DNA of 64,000 bases. Source: Agrobacterium vitis (GTDB taxonomy: Bacteria > Pseudomonadota > Alphaproteobacteria > Rhizobiales > Rhizobiaceae). Each line of letters begins with the position of its first letter. Within the stretch, counting starts at the first letter, position 1. Position numbers and translations under genes: made by a program. Shown piece by piece: positions 18,678 through 29,854 of the stretch. The stretch lies in the NCBI RefSeq assembly GCF_013426735.1, contig NZ_AP023272.1, positions 2,462,501 to 2,526,500 on the forward strand, given 5' to 3'. A model generated the notes under the pieces. It searched no databases. It was given only the letters and a program-made list of their open reading frames with translations, and had not been told where the DNA came from.

Positions 18678-20027
18678 TTACACCAGCATGCCCATCGGGT
18701 TTTCGATGTAGCGTTTGAACGCACCGAGAAGTTCGGCACCCAAGGCTCCATCGACTGCGCGGTGGTCGGTGGACAGCGTGACGGTCATGACATTGGCGAT
18801 TTTCATTTCGCCCTTTTTCACGACAACGCGCTCTTCACCAGCGCCGACTGCCAGAATGGTCGCATGCGGCGGGTTGACCACGGCGGCGAAGTTCTTGACG
18901 CCCATCATGCCCATGTTGGAGACCGCTGTTGTGCCGCCCTGATATTCCTCAGGCTTCAGCTTGCGGCTCTTGGCGCGTGCGCCCAGATCCTTCATTTCGT
19001 TGGAAATGGCGGACAGGCTCTTCAGCTCCGCCTGACGGATGATCGGGGTGATCAGGCCGCCGGGGATCGACACAGCCACGCCGACATCGGCATGCTTGTG
19101 CTTGACCATGTTGGTGTCGGTCCAGGAAACGTTGGCATCCGGTACATCGCGCAGCGCCAGCGCCATGGCCTTGATGACCATATCGTTGACCGAGAGCTTG
19201 TAGACCGGCTTGCCATCTTTTTCGGGAGCGGCGGTGTTGAGCTGGGCGCGAAGGGCCAGCAGGGCATCCAATTCGCAATCCACGGAGACGTAGAAATGCG
19301 GAATGGTTTGCTTCGATTCCTGCAAGCGCTTGGCGATGGTCTTGCGCATGCCGTCATGCGGCACAAGCTCGTAGGAACCTTCGGCAAACAGCTTGAGCAC
19401 GGCATCGTCAGACATGCCCTTGGCCAGCGCCGGAGCAGGGGCAGCGCCAGACGCCGCCGGAGCGGCAGCAGGCTTAGCACCACCGGTGCTGACAGCCTTT
19501 TCAACGTCGCTCTTGACCACCCGGCCCTTCGGACCGGTACCGGAAATCGCCTTGAGATCAAGGCCGGCTTCCTTGGCGAGACGACGGGCGAGCGGCGAGG
19601 AGAATACACGGTCGCCGGAGGCGGCTGTTGGAGCAGCGGACTGAGGGGCAGCAGCAGGAGCATCTGCCTTTGCAGCAGGTGCTTCAGCCTTCGGAGCGTC
19701 GGCCTTTGGAGCGTCGGCCTTGGGTGCCTCAGCCTTCGCCGGAGCGGCTGCACCGCCACCAGCCGCAGCAGCCGACACATCCTCGCCTTCAGCGGCGAGA
19801 ATGGCGATCAGCGCATTGACCTTGACGCCTTCGGTGCCAGCGGCAACGACGATCTTGGCAACGACACCTTCATCGACCGCTTCCACTTCCATGGTTGCCT
19901 TATCGGTTTCAATCTCGGCGATCACGTCGCCGGACTTGACGGTATCGCCTTCCTTGACCAGCCACTTGGCCAGATTGCCCTCTTCCATCGTGGGAGAGAG
20001 GGCCGGCATGGTGATATTGATCGGCAT
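18678..20027 (-). CDS. pdhC: Pyruvate dehydrogenase E2 (dihydrolipoamide acetyltransferase)
   Basis: Core acetyltransferase of the pyruvate dehydrogenase complex, 449 residues. One N-terminal lipoyl domain carries Lys43 in [10 protein letters not shown]. It is followed by a long Ala/Pro/Lys/Glu-rich linker with repeated [15 protein letters not shown] units (about 95-135), a peripheral subunit-binding domain ([17 protein letters not shown]) and the catalytic domain ending in [12 protein letters not shown] with the active-site His. Good ribosome site. Order on the transcript is pdhA-pdhB-pdhC with 15-20 bp gaps. Confidence 0.98.
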   Translation of the reverse strand: MPINITMPALSPTMEEGNLAKWLVKEGDTVKSGDVIAEIETDKATMEVEAVDEGVVAKIVVAAGTEGVKVNALIAILAAEGEDVSAAAAGGGAAAPAKAEAPKADAPKADAPKAEAPAAKADAPAAAPQSAAPTAASGDRVFSSPLARRLAKEAGLDLKAISGTGPKGRVVKSDVEKAVSTGGAKPAAAPAASGAAPAPALAKGMSDDAVLKLFAEGSYELVPHDGMRKTIAKRLQESKQTIPHFYVSVDCELDALLALRAQLNTAAPEKDGKPVYKLSVNDMVIKAMALALRDVPDANVSWTDTNMVKHKHADVGVAVSIPGGLITPIIRQAELKSLSAISNEMKDLGARAKSRKLKPEEYQGGTTAVSNMGMMGVKNFAAVVNPPHATILAVGAGEERVVVKKGEMKIANVMTVTLSTDHRAVDGALGAELLGAFKRYIENPMGMLV

Positions 20028-20042
20028 ATGCCTCGCCTCCCC

Positions 20043-21428
<1,386 letters not shown>

Positions 21429-21448
21429 GGGCTAACCCTCCCTCTCGC

Positions 21449-22495
21449 TTACAACAGGATGTCGGTGTAGAGCTCGGATGCATCCGGCTCCGGATCGGCT
21501 TGGGCAAAATCGGCGCTGTCGGCGACGATATCGCGCACGTCCTTGTCGATCAGCTTGAGATCGTCTTCGCTGGCCCAACCCTTTTCCAGGAGACGCAGCC
21601 GGACCTGTTCGATCGGGTCATGCTCGGAGCGCATTTTCTGCACTTCATCCTTGGAGCGGTATTTGGCCGGGTCGGACATGGAGTGACCGCGGTAGCGATA
21701 GGTTTCCATTTCGAGGATGACCGGGCCCTTGCCGGCGCGGCAATGCTCGACCGCCTGCACGGCAGCCGCCTTGACGGCGCGCACATCCATGCCATCCACC
21801 TTGAAGCCAGGGATGTTGAAGGACACGCCGCGCTGGGAGAAATCCGTCTGCGCCGAGGCGCGGGCAACGGATGTCCCCATGGCATAACGGTTGTTCTCGA
21901 TCACATAGATCACCGGCAGGTTCCACAGGCGCGCCATGTTGAAGCTCTCATAGACCTGGCCCTGGTTGGCCGCGCCATCGCCGAAATAGGCGAGAGAGAC
22001 ATTGTCATTGCCGCGATACTTGTTGGCGAAGGCCAGACCCGTGCCGAGCGACACCTGAGCACCGACGATGCCGTGGCCGCCGTAGAAATGCTTCTCCTTG
22101 GAGAACATGTGCATGGAGCCGCCCTTGCCCTTCGACAAGCCGCCGCGACGTCCGGTCAGTTCGGCCATCACACCGCGTGCGCTCATGCCGCAAGCCAGCA
22201 TATGGCCGTGGTCACGATAACCGGTAATAACCTGGTCACCGAGCTTCAGCGCCATCTGCATGCCGACAACGACAGCTTCCTGGCCAATGTAGAGGTGACA
22301 GAAACCGCCGATGAAACCCATGCCGTAAAGCTGACCGGCCTTTTCCTCGAAGCGGCGGATCAGAAGCATTTCGCGATAGGCTTTCAGTTCCTTTTCGCGG
22401 TCGAATTCTTCAATCGTCCCCACAGCGAAATCACCTTTTACAGGCTTTGCTGCCGGTTTGCGGCCTGAAGCAGTCGCGTTTTTGCGCGGTGCCAT
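21449..22495 (-). CDS. pdhA: Pyruvate dehydrogenase E1 alpha subunit
   Basis: Thiamine-diphosphate-dependent E1 alpha, 348 residues, decarboxylating pyruvate and reductively acetylating lipoamide. The ThDP-binding motif starts at GDGAANQGQVYESFNMA and ends with the ENNRYAMGTS region, and the phosphorylation-loop region YRYRGHSMSDP is conserved. The first 25 residues are basic and Ala/Pro-rich. A strong AGGGAGGG-type ribosome site precedes the ATG. It is the first gene of the pdhABC operon, and two palindromes lie in the 200-bp upstream region. Confidence 0.98.
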   Translation of the reverse strand: MAPRKNATASGRKPAAKPVKGDFAVGTIEEFDREKELKAYREMLLIRRFEEKAGQLYGMGFIGGFCHLYIGQEAVVVGMQMALKLGDQVITGYRDHGHMLACGMSARGVMAELTGRRGGLSKGKGGSMHMFSKEKHFYGGHGIVGAQVSLGTGLAFANKYRGNDNVSLAYFGDGAANQGQVYESFNMARLWNLPVIYVIENNRYAMGTSVARASAQTDFSQRGVSFNIPGFKVDGMDVRAVKAAAVQAVEHCRAGKGPVILEMETYRYRGHSMSDPAKYRSKDEVQKMRSEHDPIEQVRLRLLEKGWASEDDLKLIDKDVRDIVADSADFAQADPEPDASELYTDILL

Positions 22496-22565
22496 TCATC
22501 CCTCCCTGAGTTGTGTAAGGGTTTTTGATTGGCACACACCATATGCAAGAATGGGACAGGCCGCA

Positions 22566-22580
22566 ATGCATTAAATGCAT
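22566..22580. promoter_or_regulatory. Palindrome upstream of pdhA
   Basis: A perfect 15-bp palindrome ATGCATT-A-AATGCAT, 70-85 bp upstream of the pdhA ATG. It is a plausible operator or overlaps promoter elements, but no regulator is assigned. Confidence 0.4.
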
Positions 22581-22624
22581 GCCTTCCATTCCGTATAAAC
22601 ACCAGATTTTTAATAATTTTTTGC

Positions 22625-22647
22625 GATTAACTTGATTTCAGTTAATC
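22625..22647. promoter_or_regulatory. Inverted repeat upstream of pdhA
   Basis: Perfect 8-bp arms GATTAACT and AGTTAATC separated by 7 bp, 130-152 bp upstream of the pdhA ATG. It resembles a dimeric regulator site. It is not an FNR box, because the TTGAT and ATCAA parts are 8 bp rather than 4 bp apart. Confidence 0.4.
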
Positions 22648-22696
22648 AACAATCCCCTAAATATCACGGGCATTGTCTCCAAAGATGTGATCCACA

Positions 22697-23008
22697 CTAG
22701 CGATTGAAAATCACGATCTCATCAGGACGAGACATATTCAGCTGATAGCGGGCTTTTTCATCGATCATATCGCGTTCAAGCGAGCCGTCGCTGAGCAGTT
22801 TTACTTGAGTTTCCAGCTTTTTGCGGTCGTGAATGAGCGCTGCCAGTTCCTTGCTGCGCTCGGCCCGCACCACATCGAAATGCTCACCGGCCTTCAATCC
22901 ATAATCGCCATGAATGCTGTGATAGCCGAAATAGCCGATAAAGGCGATGGTAACGGCAGGAAGGACCAGGCGTCCAAATTTACGGTTCTTATGGTGACGT
23001 GTCCACAT
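22697..23008 (-). CDS. FtsB/DivIC-family septum formation initiator
   Basis: A 103-residue bitopic membrane protein with a short basic N-terminus, one transmembrane helix (about 14-32) and a periplasmic coiled coil (ERSKELAALIHDRKKLETQVKLL), ending in the typical ARYQLNMSRPDEIVIF. In E. coli FtsB links FtsL and FtsQ at the division site. I chose the ATG giving MWTRHHK. It is located between eno and pdhA, as in many rhizobia, and transcribed with them on the minus strand. Confidence 0.88.
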   Translation of the reverse strand: MWTRHHKNRKFGRLVLPAVTIAFIGYFGYHSIHGDYGLKAGEHFDVVRAERSKELAALIHDRKKLETQVKLLSDGSLERDMIDEKARYQLNMSRPDEIVIFNR

Positions 23009-23114
23009 TCTCGATTTGGCCTTGCAACGCACAACATCTTTGCAGAGACATTAGAGCCATTTGCTTAACCGAGTATTGACCTTGTTACGAAAAAATTCGG
23101 CATCCCCTCAATGC

Positions 23115-23147
23115 AAAAAGCCCGCACCGTTTGCGCGGCGCGGGCTT
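23115..23147 (-). terminator. Rho-independent terminator after eno
   Basis: Stem arms AAGCCCGC (23118-23125) and GCGGGCTT (23140-23147) with a GC-rich 14-nt loop; on the minus strand the stem is followed by a run of T (CTTTTTGCAT). It lies 42 bp after the enolase stop. Confidence 0.8.
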
Positions 23148-23188
23148 GAGAGAAGGGGCTTGCGGAACGAGCGGTTCCGCCAGCCGGA

Positions 23189-24529
<1,341 letters not shown>

Positions 24530-24549
24530 TTACAATGACATGGTCCAGG

Positions 24550-25404
24550 TCAGGCCGCCTTGGTGACGGCGTCGAACGCCAACAGCTTTTCCAGCAAACG
24601 CTCAAGGTCTTTCAGGTACACCATATTGGGACCGTCAGACGGTGCATTGTCCGGGTCCTGATGCGATTCGATAAAGAGGCCTGCCACACCAACGGCCACA
24701 GCGGCGCGTGCCAGCGTTTCCACGAATTCGCGCTGGCCACCGGTCGAGCCGCCCTGCCCGCCCGGTTGCTGTACCGAGTGCGTAGCATCGAAGATCACCG
24801 GCGCACCCATGCCTGCCATGATCGGCAGCGAGCGCATGTCGGAGACCAGCGTGTTATAACCGAAGGAAGCGCCGCGCTCGCAGAGCATCACATTGGGATT
24901 GCCCGAGAGGGTAATTTTTTCCATGACATTTTTCATGTCCCAGGGCGCCAGAAACTGCCCCTTCTTGACATTGATCGCCCTCCCGGTCTTCGCCGCAGCA
25001 ATCAGAAGATCGGTCTGGCGGCACAGGAAGGCCGGGATTTGCAACACATCGACCACTTCAGCCACTTCGGCGCACTGGTCTTCGCTGTGAATATCGGTCA
25101 GCACAGGAAAGCCGAACTCTTTCTTCAAGTCGGCAAAGATCGCCAACCCCTGCTCGATGCCAATCCCGCGCCCAGCCTTCAGCGAGGTGCGGTTTGCCTT
25201 GTCAAAAGAGGATTTATAGACAAGGCCAATGCCGAGTTTGTCGCAAATTTCCTTAATCCCGCCCGCCATCATGAAAGCGTGCTCGCGGCTTTCCATCTGG
25301 CAGGGACCGCAGATCAGCGAAATTTTCGCACTGTTGGAGAAGGAGACCGTCTTGGCGCCTTCGCCAATGGTGACAGTTGCATTCGGCAGGGCGGAAGCGG
25401 TCAT
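24550..25404 (-). CDS. kdsA: 3-deoxy-8-phosphooctulonate synthase (KDO8P synthase)
   Basis: Makes KDO-8-phosphate from arabinose-5-phosphate and phosphoenolpyruvate for lipopolysaccharide, 284 residues, TIM barrel. Motifs include [45 protein letters not shown] and [15 protein letters not shown] good GGAG ribosome site precedes the ATG, which overlaps the stop of the upstream VOC gene by 4 bp. In rhizobia kdsA usually lies next to eno, as here. Confidence 0.97.
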   Translation of the reverse strand: MTASALPNATVTIGEGAKTVSFSNSAKISLICGPCQMESREHAFMMAGGIKEICDKLGIGLVYKSSFDKANRTSLKAGRGIGIEQGLAIFADLKKEFGFPVLTDIHSEDQCAEVAEVVDVLQIPAFLCRQTDLLIAAAKTGRAINVKKGQFLAPWDMKNVMEKITLSGNPNVMLCERGASFGYNTLVSDMRSLPIMAGMGAPVIFDATHSVQQPGGQGGSTGGQREFVETLARAAVAVGVAGLFIESHQDPDNAPSDGPNMVYLKDLERLLEKLLAFDAVTKAA

Positions 25405-26252
25405 GGCGTATTCTCCTCAAACAGAAAGGCAACGCCCTGTCCGGGCGCAGCCGGGACGGTAATGCCGCCCGCTAGTCTCTCATGGGCAACGCCATTAGCA
25501 GCCAGAACCGCCGCTGTCACCTCAAGATCAGCAACCGTAAACACCAGGGCCTCCGCCACCAGGGCCTTGTTCTTCGTGTCGCCGGAAATGATTTCCATCG
25601 ACAGGTTTGCGGCGTCGAACGCCAATCCATTGGTGTTTTCTCTGGCTGCTACGCCCAATATGGTTTGTAACCAACTGGCATAAAGCACTGGCTTCGGCGC
25701 ATAGAAAAACACCCGCGTCAAACCGACGACGCCATTGGCATGGGTTTCGAGCGCTGTCCTGTCGGCGGGCAACGGATTGACCCGCTCGCATGCAAACAGA
25801 AAGAACGGCTCAACCTCCCGCGCTGAAAAGGCAAGGTGAAAGCGGGCAACAGTCTCGCTCCCATCCGGCAGCCGCATGGGCCTTGAAAATTCCAGCATGT
25901 CGCCACCTGTCATCCCGGCCGCGACAAAGGCCGCATGATCCGCCTTGGCGTCTTGCGATGCAGTGACAATCGCCGACAGACCTTGGCTATGCACCTGCCT
26001 GAAGGCACGATCACGCCCGACAAAGACATTGCCCGTCGCAATGGCTGCGTCCACAGCCTCATCGTCGCCGATTGCCAGCGGCTCCAGATAGATCCCATCG
26101 GCCAGAAAGATGCAGGCATTGACCGTGCCGAAGGGATGGTGCCCATCCGGTGCGACTGTAAAGCCAAGCGCGGTCAGGCGGCTTCGCGCCGCCTCCAGCG
26201 TTTCCACCGGAAGCACCAGATGATCGACATGACGGGCATTTGTATTCGACAT
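25401..26252 (-). CDS. VOC-superfamily (glyoxalase-like) protein
   Basis: A 283-residue protein of the large glyoxalase-like (Glyoxalase_3 / VOC) type. It starts with [25 protein letters not shown] and carries a mid-domain [22 protein letters not shown], the usual beta-alpha-beta-beta-beta module; a second module covers the C-terminal half. Substrate unknown. Translationally coupled to kdsA by a 4-bp overlap, which is unexpected as no link with KDO synthesis is known. A palindromic repeat element lies immediately upstream. Confidence 0.8.
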   Translation of the reverse strand: MSNTNARHVDHLVLPVETLEAARSRLTALGFTVAPDGHHPFGTVNACIFLADGIYLEPLAIGDDEAVDAAIATGNVFVGRDRAFRQVHSQGLSAIVTASQDAKADHAAFVAAGMTGGDMLEFSRPMRLPDGSETVARFHLAFSAREVEPFFLFACERVNPLPADRTALETHANGVVGLTRVFFYAPKPVLYASWLQTILGVAARENTNGLAFDAANLSMEIISGDTKNKALVAEALVFTVADLEVTAAVLAANGVAHERLAGGITVPAAPGQGVAFLFEENTP

Positions 26253-26280
26253 GCTAAAAACTCACTGTGGAGCGGTGACA

Positions 26281-26377
26281 TTAGAGTTTGTCCGGGAAAA
26301 GTGGAAACCGGTTTTCCCGAAAAGACAAACGAGACAAAAGAAGTTAGAGTTTGTCTGGTTCAACCTGACAAACTCTA
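26281..26377. repeat. Pair of palindromic intergenic repeat units
   Basis: Two tandem hairpin units, each opening with TTAGAGTTTGTC (26281-26292 and 26344-26355). Unit 1 has arms CGGGAAAA (26293-26300) and TTTTCCCG (26312-26319) around GTGGAAACCGG, flanked by GTTTGTC/GACAAAC. Unit 2 has 11-bp arms (26345-26355, 26367-26377). The second unit contains the stop codon of the upstream secreted-protein gene and may act as its terminator. This resembles short palindromic repeats common between rhizobial genes. Confidence 0.6.
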
Positions 26378-27055
26378 GTTGGTATCGAGCTTCGGCGGCG
26401 TAAAATCAAGCAGGTCGCGACGATAGGTTTCCACCACCATGCTGATCGGCGTTCCATCTGGCATACTCAGCAATGCCTTGTGCTGAAGAACATATTCGGG
26501 CACCGACAAGGGATTGCTGCTGGCTGCTGGGACCACGCTGCCCATCTCCCATCCGGCTAGTAATGGCTTCCACAAAAGCTCGGCGGATATCGTGTGCCGC
26601 TGAAAATGCAAAGGCTGCACCACACGACCGAACGCACCGTCCGTCGTGTCGAGCACTTTATTCATGTCATCCGTCAGCCGGGCCGGCACATACCAGTTGT
26701 CGGCTTCAGACAGGATACGGTCGCCGCATTTCAATCGCACCCGGCGATAGCCGACCTTGTCACCATCCGCGACCTTGAGAGCAGCGCGAATCTCACCCGT
26801 GGCGGGCTTATCGACATCCTTTACCCGCTCTGCTGTGATTTTTGCTCCATCAGCCAGCTTATGGGTGCTGCACCAGCGGTCCAGCGTCAGCGTCGCACTG
26901 TCATGGCTCAGCAGATCGGCATTCAGCGTTTGCAATACGGCCAATGCCTGCAACCGCGACACAGGCGTATCCGGCCAGGAGGCGGGCGCGGCGGCAAGGC
27001 TCGGGCAAGAAACGGTCATGGCGGCAACCACAGCTGGCAGGAACAACAAACGCAT
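26375..27055 (-). CDS. Secreted protein of unknown function (chorismate-lyase-like fold suspected)
   Basis: A 226-residue protein with a clear Sec signal peptide (MRLLFLPAVVAAMTVSCPSLAAA, cleavage likely after AAA). The mature part has a pattern reminiscent of chorismate lyase/UTRA-type folds, VRLKCGDRILSEADNWYVP and TTDGAFGRVVQPL, but I see no proof of enzyme activity, and a periplasmic location would be odd for UbiC. The ATG after the hydrophobic start is preferred over upstream codons. The stop codon lies inside a palindromic repeat. Confidence 0.65.
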   Translation of the reverse strand: MRLLFLPAVVAAMTVSCPSLAAAPASWPDTPVSRLQALAVLQTLNADLLSHDSATLTLDRWCSTHKLADGAKITAERVKDVDKPATGEIRAALKVADGDKVGYRRVRLKCGDRILSEADNWYVPARLTDDMNKVLDTTDGAFGRVVQPLHFQRHTISAELLWKPLLAGWEMGSVVPAASSNPLSVPEYVLQHKALLSMPDGTPISMVVETYRRDLLDFTPPKLDTN

Positions 27056-27154
27056 GCAAACTCCTGAAATAGAAAGTAAATTCCCGATAGAAAATCGGGC
27101 GGACATCAGCACGCAAACATGACGGAGAGATGACCATGAGCAGATATTTCGACG

Positions 27155-28375
27155 TTACCGATAGAGCTGCGGCGGCTTGCGTTCGAACGTCTTCACACCG
27201 TTTTTCCAACCCGTCACCGCCGGTGCAATCGTCGCCACGGCCTCGGCACCGGAAACGGCATCAAACAGGACAAGATCAGCCGCAGTTCCGACCTTCAACT
27301 GTTCATCCAGCCCCATCAGGCGGGCTGGATAGCGGGTGATCATCTCGAAAACCTGGTTCAGATCCGCAGGCGTCGCCAGCTGGGCAACATTGGCGTAGAG
27401 ATTAGCCATGCGCATCAGCGAGACATCGCCGAACGGTGTAAACGGGTTGAGAACATTATTGGTCGAGATGGTGACATTCACCCCCTGGCGGGCCAGAAGA
27501 TGCGCCGGTGCGATGCCCCTTGGGCAAAGATGATCGATATCCCTGCCGGTCAGAAACAGATCCGTGGCGGGCAGCACCGTTACCGTAATACCCGCCTCGG
27601 CCAATTGCTTTGCCACCCGCTCGACTTCGTCTCGAGGAATAGCGGAAAGCTTGGTGACATGGCCGACGGACACCTTGCCTTGATAGCCACGCGCCAGCGT
27701 CTGGGCAATGACCGTCGGCAGGTTGGACCCGGAAGGATCGAGATCGAAATCAAGGTGAAAATCGACAGGCACATCGAAGCGCTGCGCGAGCTCGAAAATT
27801 CGGGAAATATGCTCGGCGGGCCTTGGATCGGTGTAAGGGCAGCCGCCAACCAGATCGGCCCCTTGCGACAGAGCGATCTCCAGCATCCGCTCGGTTTCCG
27901 GCTCATTGGTCAACCCCTCCTGGGCAAAGGCGCAGATTTCGATATCGACCAGATGGGCGTAATCGGTCTTCAGCTTGCGGATCGCCGAAAACGACCGGAA
28001 ACCGGCGCGCGGATCGATTTCCACGAAGGTCCTGATCCGGGTCGTGCCTTGGACGATGGCCCGCTCGACGACATCGGCGGCGCGGGCATAGACATCCTCC
28101 TCGGTAAAGGCCTGCTTGGCTTTCGAGGTCTCTGATACTGCTTCCGCCAGCGTTCCGCTACACACCCGGCAGCGCCCGATGATCCCTGCCTTGTCAAGAT
28201 GCAGATGGGTTTCGATCAAACCGGCGCAGACCAACCGGCCTGCCGCATCCTCCTGCGGCGCATCACAACGGAAATCCGCTTCCAGCGCAACGATCCGCCC
28301 CGCCTCAAAGGCGATGTCCAGCGGCTGCGCCGACAATGGCAGCCTGGCGCGGCGCAACACGAAATCAATCGCCAT
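27155..28375 (-). CDS. Cytosine-deaminase-like amidohydrolase (copy 1)
   Basis: A 406-residue metal-dependent hydrolase of the amidohydrolase superfamily, cytosine deaminase branch. The metal motif is HLHLDK, a second site follows in VDFHLDFD, the metal His lies in VSVGHVTK, and a later Asp-like motif is STNNVLNPF in place of the usual SDN. It shares architecture with the next gene (HVHLDK, VDLHLHD, CAVSHAY, SGNDNIRD). Substrate unknown: cytosine, other cyclic amides or deaminated heterocycles are possible. The missing canonical aspartate in STNNV may alter chemistry or abolish it. Confidence 0.8.
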   Translation of the reverse strand: MAIDFVLRRARLPLSAQPLDIAFEAGRIVALEADFRCDAPQEDAAGRLVCAGLIETHLHLDKAGIIGRCRVCSGTLAEAVSETSKAKQAFTEEDVYARAADVVERAIVQGTTRIRTFVEIDPRAGFRSFSAIRKLKTDYAHLVDIEICAFAQEGLTNEPETERMLEIALSQGADLVGGCPYTDPRPAEHISRIFELAQRFDVPVDFHLDFDLDPSGSNLPTVIAQTLARGYQGKVSVGHVTKLSAIPRDEVERVAKQLAEAGITVTVLPATDLFLTGRDIDHLCPRGIAPAHLLARQGVNVTISTNNVLNPFTPFGDVSLMRMANLYANVAQLATPADLNQVFEMITRYPARLMGLDEQLKVGTAADLVLFDAVSGAEAVATIAPAVTGWKNGVKTFERKPPQLYR

Positions 28376-28470
28376 GCGTTTTCATTTTCCTTTCCGACTG
28401 ACCCATCACCCGTCTCTGCTGCATGAAATTTATTACCACCCGCAACCAATATCCCATGCACGGATGACAG

Positions 28471-29670
28471 TCATGAGGCGACGAGATTGCCATTGCTGGC
28501 AACCAGCACACCTGCCTTGAACACCATGCGCTCCATCGGACGCGCCGCCACTGCTTCGGCAATCGAGGCAACCGGCAGAATGATGAAATCGGCGGGACAC
28601 CCTTTGCCGAGTGTCGCATTGCTGCGTCCTAAAACCTCAGCCGAGAGGGTACTGACAAGCGCGAAAGCATGTTCAAGGTCGGCATCGGCGCGAAAGTTCT
28701 GCCGGTCGCAGAGAATGCTCGCCCGCTCCAAAAGATCGCCATTGCCGAGCGGCGACCAGGCATCGCGGATATTGTCATTGCCGGAAAACACCCGCACGCC
28801 CGCAGCTTTCAGCCGCTTGATCGGCGGCATGCTGGTATCGCCGGGGCCGGTGGTCATGATCGCCACATCGGCGCGTGTCAGCGCTTCTGCTGTGCGCCCG
28901 AAATCCATATCATCCAGCGCGCCCAGGCAATAGGCATGACTGACGGCGCATTTGCCTTGCAGTCCCTGCGCCAAAGCCCGCTTGGCGATCTGGCGGATTT
29001 CGAACGCGCCGAGCGGACCCGGATCGTGCAGATGCAGATCCACTCCGACGCCGTGACGTCCGGCGATGGCAAAAATGGCGTTCAAATGGCCGGTAATGTC
29101 ATCGTCGATCCCGGCTGGATCAAGACCACCGATCAAGTCCGCACCCGCCTTGACCGCCTGCTCCAGCAGATCAGCAGTGCCGGGATCGGCCAAGACGCCA
29201 GACTGTGGAAACGCCACAGTCTGAATATCGATCAGATGGCCATGACTTTGCTTCAGGGACAATATGGCTTCCAGCCCTGCCAACCCGACTTCTGTATCGA
29301 TATCGGCATGGCTGCGGCAGGCGACGGTGCCGTAAGCCGCCATTTTCTCCAGCAGCTTAGCCCCACGCACCTCGACCGGCAAGGGCAAGGAGCGGCGGAG
29401 CGCCTTTTCGGCCCGGATTCGCTCGGCGACCGTGCCTCCGGGAATATGGGGAATGAACGGCATGCCGATCAGCGTCTTATCCAGATGCACATGACCATCG
29501 ACAAGGCCCGGCAGGGCCAGACCGCCACGCGCGTCGATCCGCGGCTTCTCCGTTGAAACGCCCTCACCCGCCGCCGGGCCGATAGCGGCAATTGTAGACC
29601 CGGCAATAACGATATCAACGGGATCACCAAGACCATTGCGGGCATTGAAAACGACGAGAGTGGCGCTCAT
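28471..29670 (-). CDS. Cytosine-deaminase-like amidohydrolase (copy 2)
   Basis: A 399-residue amidohydrolase. Metal ligands are seen in DGHVHLDKTL, VDLHLHDPG, AVSHAYCLG and the terminal aspartate motif FSGNDNIRDAWSPLG, which matches active cytosine deaminases well. It is paralogous to the gene 95 bp downstream on the same strand. The start giving MSATLVVFN is preferred over an upstream in-frame codon. It is divergent from a gamma-glutamyltransferase-like gene; the three may serve catabolism of an amide or lactam compound, but no transporter or regulator is beside them. Confidence 0.83.
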   Translation of the reverse strand: MSATLVVFNARNGLGDPVDIVIAGSTIAAIGPAAGEGVSTEKPRIDARGGLALPGLVDGHVHLDKTLIGMPFIPHIPGGTVAERIRAEKALRRSLPLPVEVRGAKLLEKMAAYGTVACRSHADIDTEVGLAGLEAILSLKQSHGHLIDIQTVAFPQSGVLADPGTADLLEQAVKAGADLIGGLDPAGIDDDITGHLNAIFAIAGRHGVGVDLHLHDPGPLGAFEIRQIAKRALAQGLQGKCAVSHAYCLGALDDMDFGRTAEALTRADVAIMTTGPGDTSMPPIKRLKAAGVRVFSGNDNIRDAWSPLGNGDLLERASILCDRQNFRADADLEHAFALVSTLSAEVLGRSNATLGKGCPADFIILPVASIAEAVAARPMERMVFKAGVLVASNGNLVAS

Positions 29671-29854
29671 GGAAGGATCGGCTTTCAGACAGATGGGCAA
29701 TCGCACGGCCAAACAGACAGGTAAAATACGGGCCGGATCATGGCGTATTTCCTGGCCGGAGGCGAGGTTTAAAGCAAAGTCAGGATTGCGGTAATTTGGT
29801 GTTCCGTGTCAGGCTTGGAGTTGATTATTCCCCGCCTCTTGCCGGAACGTACCC

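Noticed and set aside
22632..22649. FNR box upstream of pdhA
   Set aside because: TTGAT and ATCAA are 8 bp apart instead of 4, so it is not an FNR/FixK site.
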